A DNA stretch of 21,985 nucleotides from CAYLLE01 sp964384485 (GTDB taxonomy: Bacteria; Spirochaetota; Spirochaetia; CAYLLE01). Shown one piece after another: positions 1 through 7,471 of this stretch. The stretch spans positions 1 to 21,985 of the forward strand of contig CAYLLE010000052.1 of NCBI GenBank assembly GCA_964384485.1, in the 5' to 3' direction. Every line of letters begins with the position of its first letter. Position 1 is the first letter of the stretch. The notes under the pieces are model-generated. The model was not told the DNA's origin. It worked only from the letters and a program-made list of their open reading frames with translations, and did no database searches. The translations under genes and the position numbers were made by a program.

Positions 1-1355
1 TCCGGCAGATATGCTCCCGCTTTCCTCAGCTTCTCCTGTAAATCTCCAACATTGATACTTCGGACAGCACCGGTACCTTCCGCCGCCATTGCCGCGGCGT
101 TCCCCGCGGCTTCTCCGGTAACCAGAGCAACAGGCATTACTCTTACCGACCCGTTCACGTCCCGGTCTGTAGAAATACACCGTCCGGCGGTAAGTACATT
201 GGAGAGATTTTTGGGAACAAGGGAGCGGTAGGGTATCCCGTGGGTTTCACCGGGGCTATAATGCTCATACCGGAAAATGCCCTGAACCTTTCCCTTAATG
301 TTTTCATCTATTTCATCCGCCGCGGTATGAATATCAACCGGATAGGCGTTTCTTCCGATATCATCGTTAAATTTCTTCCGTTCCAGAAAGTCATTAATAG
401 TAATTATATAATCACCGGTTATTCGCCTGGTTTCCCTGACTCCCAACATGGGTGCCGTAGCTGAAAGAAAAGAGTTTCCGAAAGCTTTTGGATAATAGTC
501 CTTTAACGCTTCGGTCAGCTCACGCGCGATCAGTCTTCCCTGCCGAAGCGCGTCTGAAACACTTTCCGGATCGGTATTATCGACACCCCAAATGTGTCCT
601 GCGTTGAAACCTACCGATCCCGGACCCAAAAGATTATTACAGAAATGTCCGTCCTTTGCCAAAGGGTACTTTGGATCTTTCGCTATCCGGTAAACCCGGC
701 CATGTATGTTTGTATGATTCGGTTCATCCCCTGTCTGATAGGCAAACGTATCGACATTACTTAGGATAAAACAATGAGTTGCGGGTTGAAGATCATTCTT
801 TAGGCCGCCTTTTTCGAACGGCGCTCCAGCCCACACCGCTAAATCTCCATCACCTGTGGCATCAACAAACACTTTTCCTTTGATACCGCGGATGCCGTTT
901 TTATTTGAAATGATAATATAATCAACCGTAATCATACCGGATGCTGATTCCTTGTTTACAGCAACCGCGTCGGTTACAAAGGTGTTAAAAAGTATTTTTG
1001 CCCCCGAACCCGCCACCCGGGTATCGTATATCACCTTCAGTTTCTCATGATCAATAGAGACCCAATCATAGTCATCATTTTTAACATGAGCCTGTCCCTT
1101 TCGGCTTTCGTCAAAAATCTTCCAGCTCAGACCGCCGTAGATAGAAGTGCCGCCGTCACGGTAATACGGTGCCCATCCGGGCACTAGTCCGCTTGTTCCC
1201 ATTCCGCCGAGGATTCCCGTACTTTCCAGCAGCAATGTTCTGCACCCGGCATCTGCCGCGCTGATCGCGGCGGCGCAGCCTGCCGGTCCTCCGCCGGCCA
1301 CAACCACATCCCAGGAATCATCCAACTCGATCATTTTCCGAAATTCTTTCTTCAC
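1..1355 (-). CDS. FAD-dependent oxidoreductase (partial, 3' end off window)
   Basis: Open reading frame with no stop across 451 codons, running off the left edge. The start is GTG at 1355-1353, chosen because an AGGAGG Shine-Dalgarno sits 5 nt upstream (1366-1361); an in-frame ATG eight codons in (1334-1332) has no such site. The N-terminus shows a Rossmann dinucleotide motif (VVAGGGPAGCAAA, about residues 18-30) ending in an acidic LLLE strand, then LGGMGTSGLVPGW. A mid-region VDATGDGDLAVWAGAPFEKG and a late LTAGRCISTDRDVNGSVRVM match the FAD-contact segments of the FAD_oxidored (PF12831-like) family. Members are flavoproteins of mostly unknown substrate, often beside sugar-degradation genes. 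No signal peptide is seen, so it is probably cytoplasmic. It is divergent from the PocR/AraC regulator, which is its likely controller. Family assignment is firm; substrate is unknown. Confidence 0.9.
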   Translation of the reverse strand, partial: MKKEFRKMIELDDSWDVVVAGGGPAGCAAAISAADAGCRTLLLESTGILGGMGTSGLVPGWAPYYRDGGTSIYGGLSWKIFDESRKGQAHVKNDDYDWVSIDHEKLKVIYDTRVAGSGAKILFNTFVTDAVAVNKESASGMITVDYIIISNKNGIRGIKGKVFVDATGDGDLAVWAGAPFEKGGLKNDLQPATHCFILSNVDTFAYQTGDEPNHTNIHGRVYRIAKDPKYPLAKDGHFCNNLLGPGSVGFNAGHIWGVDNTDPESVSDALRQGRLIARELTEALKDYYPKAFGNSFLSATAPMLGVRETRRITGDYIITINDFLERKKFNDDIGRNAYPVDIHTAADEIDENIKGKVQGIFRYEHYSPGETHGIPYRSLVPKNLSNVLTAGRCISTDRDVNGSVRVMPVALVTGEAAGNAAAMAAEGTGAVRSINVGDLQEKLRKAGAYLP

Positions 1356-1410
1356 AACACCCTCCTTCACCGCATAATAAAATTCACGGATAGGTGATAG
1401 TAGCAGCTCC

Positions 1411-2214
1411 ATGCTGTCTTTTTGGACTTTAATGCTGTATATTGTGCAAATGCGTAATAAAGAAAAGATTCGAGCCAAAATTATCTGTCTGCTCTCTTCT
1501 GTGTCCGACCTCCTTGCTGTTAAACTCTGCGTTCATGATTGGCATTGTACGGCCGAACTGCCTCCGGAATGGCGGACCCATGTAACCCGGCCATGCCTGG
1601 AACACAAGAGCAAGAATTCCGAATTGTGCCGGGATTTCTGTCAATATAAGACAAGCAGGGAAATTCATCAATTTCCCGAAGGGAGGAGCGTTACCTGTCC
1701 CTTTTCGCTTGTCGAGCTTCAGATTCCTTTTTTCATAGAGAACCAGGTTGTGGGCGTACTTTTCGCCGGTCGTAAAGGAAGCTTTGATTCACCTTCCGCT
1801 AAACTCCTAGTTCTTCTCCGGGGCACCGCGTTACAAGTTGAACGGCTGTTCAGCCGGCTTCATACCAACAACACCGCTTTATCCGGAGACAGGTACAACA
1901 CGATAATTACTTATATCGACCGGAATTTCAAAAATGATATATCATTAACCGACCTGAGTAATTTCCTTAACCTTTCCCGATCCCGGACAGCCCATCTCCT
2001 TAAAGAAATTGCCGGTAAAGGGTTTTCTCCCCTGCTGAATGAACGCCGGCTCCGGGAAAGCATCTACTATATGAGGACAACCGATATTTCAATCGGAAGG
2101 ATCGCCGAAAAATCGGGATTCCGCGATCCTGCCTATTTTAGCCGTATGTTCCGGAAAACGTACGGAGTAAATCCAAGAGAGTACCGAAAACAGCTGTTCC
2201 GGGAAGAAATGTAG
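1411..2214 (+). CDS. AraC-family regulator with PocR-like sensory domain
   Basis: 267 residues if the first ATG is used; ATGs at 1432 and 1450 are also possible and none has a good Shine-Dalgarno, so the start is uncertain. Residues about 17-150 resemble a PocR ligand-binding domain, with a spaced cysteine set (C62, C73, C77, C96) and the typical LVELQIPFF and VVGVLFAGRK segments. Residues about 160-262 are a double helix-turn-helix AraC DNA-binding domain: DISLTDLSNFLNLSRSRTAHLLKE, then ISIGRIAEKSGFRDPAYFSRMFRKTYGVNPREYR split between the two helices. PocR domains sense small molecules, such as propanediol in the founding member; the ligand here is unknown. Only 55 bp separate it from the divergent FAD oxidoreductase, so it most likely controls that gene or itself. 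Confidence 0.88.
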   Translation: MLSFWTLMLYIVQMRNKEKIRAKIICLLSSVSDLLAVKLCVHDWHCTAELPPEWRTHVTRPCLEHKSKNSELCRDFCQYKTSREIHQFPEGRSVTCPFSLVELQIPFFIENQVVGVLFAGRKGSFDSPSAKLLVLLRGTALQVERLFSRLHTNNTALSGDRYNTIITYIDRNFKNDISLTDLSNFLNLSRSRTAHLLKEIAGKGFSPLLNERRLRESIYYMRTTDISIGRIAEKSGFRDPAYFSRMFRKTYGVNPREYRKQLFREEM

Positions 2215-2335
2215 CAATTATTCAGCCGCCGTACCGGCAACAGGGAGGAACCGGACTGAAATTAGCCATTACCGCCCGGATTCTGAAGCTCCACGGCGCG
2301 GAATACGGTGCACGGAATACCGGTAATGGGGTGTG

Positions 2336-3778
2336 TCAGTTGGAACCATACAATGCTGCGGGTTTCCAGGAGACTGCTTCGTCTTTCGGAAACACCGGCC
2401 GTTTGACCCGTTTGTATTCGAACTGCCGGAAATCAAGGCATCCGCTCCCGGGGGTCAGCGCGAGTATGGAACGTTCCGATATTCTCCGCAATTCATCGAA
2501 GAGGTAGCCGAGTTTGACGACAATTACTTTGTAGCGAGCGATGGAGACACCCGCGGACTCGATTATGTCCGGTGAGGTAAAGGAGCAGCGCCGGGCCGTA
2601 AGAATAATGTCCGCGCCGCCGGACCGGATTACCGCGGCGGGAACTGTTCTGTTTCCGGTGTTATCAAGGATATTACCGGTCCATTGAACCGTACCGGTTA
2701 CATTAAGCTGATCAGACCCGGTCAATTTTCCGCCGATATCAAGGCTGATGCTGCCGCCGGGTCCCTGCCGCCGGCACCGTTCTACACCCTCGGGTTCGGT
2801 GATGCCGGCAACCAGGATTCCGGAATAGGCTCCCGCAAGGATGACCCGCAGATACCAGATGCTGTCTCCGGGGGCTCCGGCAGTCAGGTTGTCCCCGGTA
2901 TCGGTAATAAATACGGGACCCACGGGATTTGAAAAAGCCCGGTTTAACGCTTCCTCCGGCTGCGCGGTTTCTTCTTCAAAGGTAAAATCGGCACGGTGTT
3001 TCCAGAACAGTTCCGCCAATTTTTCAGCGGCTGCTGCCGCTTCTGAAGTATCCTCACCGCAGACAACAACACTTGCCCGGCTGTTCGGAGCGTCTACCCA
3101 GGCCATGCCGCAGAAAAAGGAAGCGCACAGAATGCGGCCTGATTTCTCAATCCTCCGGACTTCCTCCATGAGTGATTTCGCCGGCTCCGCCGGTGTGGTG
3201 ACCATTTCTCCGGGGAGGAGCATGGGGATGGATACCATAACCGGCTGCGGCAGAAGGTTTTTCCGGATGCACTTGAGCAGGAGCTCCGCCGCGTGCCGCT
3301 GAGTTTCTTCCGTGTCCACATGAGGAGCGGTTTTATAACCGCGGATGATGTTTACCGAGCGGATCAGGGTTTCAGTGTTATTCGCGTGAAAATCCAGGGC
3401 CGCGGCTACCGGTATATGAGTCCCGATTTTCTTCCGTATTTCCGTTACCAGAGCGGCTTCGCCGCTCCCTATGCCGCTCACTTCCAGCGCGCCGTGGAGG
3501 TAGAGCCAGACACCGGCGATCTCTTCAGTCTCGGGAAATCCGTTGAGTATTTCCCGCTGAAACTGAAGATAACTTTCCGCGTCCAGGGATCCTCCGGGAA
3601 CAGCGTACGCGTAGATAGTCGGAACCGGGAGAAACCCGGACTCTTTGAACATACGGGACACCTGTATTTTTTCGAGCATTTCCTCCCCCCGGAATACCGT
3701 GAAATCCTCATATCCGGTAGGCCTGGGACTAAAGGTGTTGCTCTCCTGGAGCAGGGCGGCACAGACGATCTTTTTCAT
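2336..3778 (-). CDS. M81 family metallopeptidase (MlrC-like)
   Basis: 480 residues, about the normal family length. The protein carries the expected metal-site motifs of M81/MlrC-like proteins: ESNTF near residue 12, LHGA at 94-97, LDFHAN around 129-132, GYKTAPHVDT around 147-156, and a C-terminal-domain DTGDN followed by GAPGD (293-305). These correspond to an N-terminal DUF1485/MlrC domain followed by an MlrC C-terminal domain. The best known member opens linearised microcystin, but most relatives are uncharacterised hydrolases of small amides or peptides. Its ATG overlaps the stop of the upstream aldehyde oxidoreductase in an ATGA junction, so the two are translationally coupled and probably act on the same substrate. 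No signal peptide is present. Family is clear; substrate is unknown. Confidence 0.9.
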   Translation of the reverse strand: MKKIVCAALLQESNTFSPRPTGYEDFTVFRGEEMLEKIQVSRMFKESGFLPVPTIYAYAVPGGSLDAESYLQFQREILNGFPETEEIAGVWLYLHGALEVSGIGSGEAALVTEIRKKIGTHIPVAAALDFHANNTETLIRSVNIIRGYKTAPHVDTEETQRHAAELLLKCIRKNLLPQPVMVSIPMLLPGEMVTTPAEPAKSLMEEVRRIEKSGRILCASFFCGMAWVDAPNSRASVVVCGEDTSEAAAAAEKLAELFWKHRADFTFEEETAQPEEALNRAFSNPVGPVFITDTGDNLTAGAPGDSIWYLRVILAGAYSGILVAGITEPEGVERCRRQGPGGSISLDIGGKLTGSDQLNVTGTVQWTGNILDNTGNRTVPAAVIRSGGADIILTARRCSFTSPDIIESAGVSIARYKVIVVKLGYLFDELRRISERSILALTPGSGCLDFRQFEYKRVKRPVFPKDEAVSWKPAALYGSN

Positions 3779-5694
3779 GCGTTGCCGTATTCTTTCCTGA
3801 TATCTTCGGCAATAGGTACAGACCAGGATAGATCCGCTTCATAGAGGGCGGCCGGAGTAGGAATACCGTTACCGTCCCAGCCCATCATCTCATAATACAG
3901 ACTGATCATTTTTTGGAAACGTTCCTCATCTATAACCGTTCCCTTGAGCCTTCCGTCTTGTATGGGAAGTTTAAAAAACCGTTCCGGAAGCGTATCCTGT
4001 TCAGGACCAATTCCTTCTCTCAAATTGTACAATTTCATCAGATGAAAGCGGCGGATTCCCCATCGGATAAACTCATATGACGAAGTTTTCCAGCCTGTGA
4101 CAGCCTGTATCAGCCGGACGATCATCTCTAAACTTAAGACCCTGGTAGGAGCACTGGCGAAAATGCAGAGATTCAGCGTGTCGCATGCACTCCAGAGATC
4201 ACTCAATACTTTATAATTTTTAACCTTTTCCGGCCCCGTATATTCCATGGGAATCCGCTCAAGGATACCAAGGCCCCGGGAAAACTCTAGAGTATGCTCC
4301 CATCCGCTCTCGGTATCGAAATCCCAATCGTGTTCGCAAATATCGTAGCGCGGACCTATGGGAGCGGCGGCATAGCCCAGGGCGAGATTAGTCTGCGTTC
4401 TCGGTTCAAACGAAACCATCTCTATCCCTTTAACATGAAGCGCGAAATCCCGGGCTTTTCCGGAAAATCGCGGAGCAGCCCGCTTAGATCCTTCGGCTAA
4501 AATAGCGCCGATCCCCTGCCGGAAAGCGGTCATCTCAATCATTTTTAAAACGGACTCTTCTGAACCGAATTTTAAATCTATTCCGCCTGTGCGGTCCCGG
4601 GAGATGATCCCCTTCTCGAAACATTCCATGGCGAAACTCAGGGTAAATCCCATCGAAACAGGATCAATTCCGTAAAGATTGCAGAGTACATTCGCTTGAA
4701 GCATGAGTTCCAGATTATTATTCCCGATATTCGGGCCAAAGGCCCCGGTAACTTCCTGGTGAATACCGGCCGATTCGGAATTGCCGGTTTCCGGATCAAT
4801 TATCTTGATACAGTCATTCGGACAGCCGGGACATTCGATGTGCCCTGAATAATAGGGGAGATAATTCTCCCGCCGGTAATTCGAGTTTGCCACATCGAGA
4901 TTACCAAGGTAATTATTGCTCCCGATATAGGCCGTTTCATAATCGGAGAGATCGGCGGAAGCGGAGAAACCCGGCGGATTTTTCTGCCACATACTGAGTT
5001 CATTTTTTTCCATTCCCGAAGCAAACCGGGATGAAAGTTCATCAAAGGCCTTGCGGTCGTAAACGTTCGGAAGATTTTTCCCTTTAAGCACAACAGCTTT
5101 CAGGTTTTTTGATCCCATCACCGCGCCGCATCCCATTCTGGGGACCTGTATCGAGTAACTGGTAATGATACTTCCAAAACGGACCAGATTCTCCCCCGCC
5201 TGTCCGATTACTGCCGCGGCTGAATCGTTTTTCCCGTGTTTTCCTTCTATTGTGCGGGTTGTTTCCCGGGTATCTTTCCCCCACAAATCCCGGGCATCCA
5301 GGAATTGAACCTTTTTGTTTTCCAAAAGAAGATACACCGGATGCTCCGCTTTGCCGGATATTATCAGCCCGTCATATCCTGAACCTTTCAGGAAGCTCCC
5401 CCATGGACCTTCACACCGTGATTCGGCAATACCGCCGGAAAGGGGTGATTTGGTGATCACGCTGAATTTCGCCAGCCCCGGTCCAGGCTGTCCGGCAATT
5501 ACACTGGAGGCGTAAATCAGCAGGTTTCTTTCATCGAACGGATCAATCCCCTTCGGAGTGTCCCGTAACAGGAAGTACGCGCCTAACGCCCCTCCCCCGC
5601 CGTAAATCCTCCACCAGTTTTCATCCATCTGTCTTTCAGAATATACTGACGCCGTTAGATCGATGAAGAGTATTTTTCCGTTATATCCGTACAT
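3775..5694 (-). CDS. Tungsten-type aldehyde:ferredoxin oxidoreductase
   Basis: 639 residues, near the usual size of about 600-650. This family oxidises aldehydes to acids using a bis-pterin tungsten (or molybdenum) cofactor and a 4Fe-4S cluster, passing electrons to ferredoxin. Visible support includes an N-terminal YGGGGALGAYFL segment, FSVITKSPLSGG around 77-88, and the pterin-contact motif RMGCGAVMGSKNLKA at 186-200. The cluster ligands are C288, C291 and C295 (CPGCPNDC) plus a distal cysteine at about C510 (DTLNLC). The start ATG has a GAGG ribosome site 6 nt upstream. It is first of a two-gene unit with the M81 peptidase and divergent from the creatininase-GNAT fusion. Cofactor synthesis and ferredoxin genes are not in the window. 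The actual aldehyde is not predictable from sequence. Confidence 0.93.
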   Translation of the reverse strand: MYGYNGKILFIDLTASVYSERQMDENWWRIYGGGGALGAYFLLRDTPKGIDPFDERNLLIYASSVIAGQPGPGLAKFSVITKSPLSGGIAESRCEGPWGSFLKGSGYDGLIISGKAEHPVYLLLENKKVQFLDARDLWGKDTRETTRTIEGKHGKNDSAAAVIGQAGENLVRFGSIITSYSIQVPRMGCGAVMGSKNLKAVVLKGKNLPNVYDRKAFDELSSRFASGMEKNELSMWQKNPPGFSASADLSDYETAYIGSNNYLGNLDVANSNYRRENYLPYYSGHIECPGCPNDCIKIIDPETGNSESAGIHQEVTGAFGPNIGNNNLELMLQANVLCNLYGIDPVSMGFTLSFAMECFEKGIISRDRTGGIDLKFGSEESVLKMIEMTAFRQGIGAILAEGSKRAAPRFSGKARDFALHVKGIEMVSFEPRTQTNLALGYAAAPIGPRYDICEHDWDFDTESGWEHTLEFSRGLGILERIPMEYTGPEKVKNYKVLSDLWSACDTLNLCIFASAPTRVLSLEMIVRLIQAVTGWKTSSYEFIRWGIRRFHLMKLYNLREGIGPEQDTLPERFFKLPIQDGRLKGTVIDEERFQKMISLYYEMMGWDGNGIPTPAALYEADLSWSVPIAEDIRKEYGNA

Positions 5695-5719
5695 TTTTTC
5701 CTCGCTATACTCTGATCTG

Positions 5720-5729
5720 ATTGTACAAT
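5720..5729. promoter_or_regulatory. Palindrome ATTGTACAAT upstream of AOR gene
   Basis: A perfect 10-bp palindrome lies 25 bp upstream of the aldehyde oxidoreductase start, in the 157-bp divergent gap shared with the creatininase fusion. Its position suits an operator. Only one copy is seen, and short palindromes arise by chance, so this is tentative. Confidence 0.25.
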
Positions 5730-5851
5730 AATAGCGGGTGATCCGCCAGAAGAGCCTTGAGGTTTTTCCTGGACAGTCCGGTAGGTTAAGGTTACTTTTT
5801 TTCTTATTGCACAGATAAACTCGGGTGCGGTAGTATTTGACCAGGAGAAAA

Positions 5852-7471
5852 ATGATAAATGATTACTCCGGATATGTGGACAGTAAATCCACATTTCCGG
5901 AATGGAACCAAAACACCTCAGGAATACTGATACAGCCTGTGGGATCGCTGGAACAGCACTCGTACCACCTGCCTGTCGGAACCGACACGTTCCTGGCAGA
6001 GCATTTCGCCCGGAAAGCGGCAGAAGAACTCGAAGCGGCTCTGCTTCCGCCGCTCAGCGTCTGCACCAGTTATGAACACCGGGGCTTCAGAGGCTCCTTC
6101 TCCTTCCGGCCCGAAACGGTAACCGGTATTATACGGGATATCGCGGATGACGCGGAACGGCAGAATTTTTCCCGGTTAATCATCGTCAACTATCACGGAG
6201 GAAATTTTATCCTGGGTCCGGTGAGCCGGGAAATAAATTCTCTAAATCGTCCGTTGAAAATTATCATCGCCGCGCCATACACCTTCTGCGGCCGTAAACC
6301 GGGAGAGCTTCATGCCGGTGAAATTGAAACATCCCTGATGGCCTATCTTTTCCCGGAACTTGTGAGGGCTGAGCGGCACAACGTTGACAACGAAAGATGG
6401 CTGGAGAACCAAATCACCCGGGAAGATTTGAACACGTTCGGTATTGGTACTATCGCGGATAAAGGAGCCGCAGGATTCCCGGAAAAAGCTGCCCGGGAAC
6501 TGGGAAGGGACTTGGAAAAGGAAATCACCGGCGGGTTCCTGCCCTGGCTCCGGGAACGGCTCGGGATGCTGCGGAAACAGCCGTTTTACCAGGGAGCCGG
6601 AGGCGTTACCATCCGGAGACTTCAGCCGTCCGATATTGATCGGTGTATGGAGCTGAAAAATGCCGCCGGCTGGAATCAGACTCACCGGGATTGGCGGATA
6701 CTTATCGATTTATCTCCCAGGGTTGCCGATGCCGCCGTGTACAACGGCGGAACGGTGGGAACGATCACCGCGGTTGAATACGGAAACACCCTCGCGTGGA
6801 TCGGGATGGTACTGGTCGATCCGGAACACCGGAGGCGGGGAATAGCAACCCGCCTTCTTGAGAATTCTCTTTACCGGCTCAAAGATTTTCCGGCTGTCGG
6901 TCTGGATGCCACTCTGCAGGGAGCTCCGCTTTATGAAAAGCTCGGATTTATCGCCCGGGGGAAAATAAACCGGATGGAATTAACGGGGGAGATCCTCCGG
7001 AACCGGAAGGACCCCGTACCCACAAGAGACGGAACCCGGATCCGTCCGATGCTTCCGGAAGACATGGAACGGCTTGCTCCGCTGGACCTGTCTGGTTTCG
7101 GGTATAATCGTCTCCCCCTGCTCAAGGCCTGGTACACACTGGCGCCTGGTAAACCTTTGATATGCGAGAATGATTCAGGGTTAATTACCGCTTTCTGCTT
7201 CGCCCGACCGGGAACGACCTATTGGCAGATCGGTCCGCTTAACGCGCCGAATGAAGAGACAGCGCTGATCATTCTCTCATCAATGCTCGCTGCATTACCG
7301 GCGGGGCGTATTGTTCTGGATGTACCGGAGGGACACGGGCCATGGGAAGATGCCGTCCGTGAAATCGGCTTTCAAAGAACCCGGGAATTCACCCGGATGC
7401 TTTTAGGTGATCCCGAACGGATAGGTCCGGGAGAGCCGGAATGGCTCATCGCCGGACCGGAGTTCGGTTAG
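5852..7471 (+). CDS. Creatininase-family amidohydrolase fused to tandem GNAT domains
   Basis: 539 residues from ATG 5852. An in-frame TTG at 5837 is rejected because the Shine-Dalgarno AGGAG (5843-5847) lies inside that extension. Residues about 20-245 are a creatininase-type amidohydrolase: PVGSLEQH (E34, H36), LPVGTD (D45), VNYHGGN (H115) and HAGEIETS (H154, E157) are the expected metal and catalytic positions. Residues about 251-380 form a GNAT acetyltransferase with the acetyl-CoA loop MVLVDPEHRRRGIATRLL (319-336) and ALYEKLGF-like end (here APLYEKLGF). Residues about 395-520 resemble the C-terminal Acetyltransf_18 domain (FGYNRLPLLKAW, IGPLNAP). It is divergent from the AOR/M81 pair and ends convergently, overlapping the mannosidase stop by 4 bp. 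It plausibly cleaves an amide and acetylates an amine, but no substrate is indicated. Confidence 0.85.
   Translation: MINDYSGYVDSKSTFPEWNQNTSGILIQPVGSLEQHSYHLPVGTDTFLAEHFARKAAEELEAALLPPLSVCTSYEHRGFRGSFSFRPETVTGIIRDIADDAERQNFSRLIIVNYHGGNFILGPVSREINSLNRPLKIIIAAPYTFCGRKPGELHAGEIETSLMAYLFPELVRAERHNVDNERWLENQITREDLNTFGIGTIADKGAAGFPEKAARELGRDLEKEITGGFLPWLRERLGMLRKQPFYQGAGGVTIRRLQPSDIDRCMELKNAAGWNQTHRDWRILIDLSPRVADAAVYNGGTVGTITAVEYGNTLAWIGMVLVDPEHRRRGIATRLLENSLYRLKDFPAVGLDATLQGAPLYEKLGFIARGKINRMELTGEILRNRKDPVPTRDGTRIRPMLPEDMERLAPLDLSGFGYNRLPLLKAWYTLAPGKPLICENDSGLITAFCFARPGTTYWQIGPLNAPNEETALIILSSMLAALPAGRIVLDVPEGHGPWEDAVREIGFQRTREFTRMLLGDPERIGPGEPEWLIAGPEFG

Noticed and set aside
2215..2335. Terminator between the AraC-type and M81 genes
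   Set aside because: Only weak pairings (4-bp GCCG/CGGC and a 7-bp ATTACCG/CGGTAAT with a 45-nt loop) and no T-tract on either strand.
2841..3302. Plus-strand open frame of 153 codons opposite the M81 gene
   Set aside because: It is a shadow of the well-supported M81 coding frame, with no ribosome site and no recognisable domain.
3293..3844. Plus-strand open frame of 183 codons
   Set aside because: Lies antisense to the M81 and AOR genes, whose motifs are intact; long shadow frames are expected in such GC-skewed codons.
5837..5851. TTG-initiated extension of the creatininase fusion
   Set aside because: The Shine-Dalgarno AGGAG for the ATG at 5852 lies inside this extension, and family alignment does not need the extra residues.
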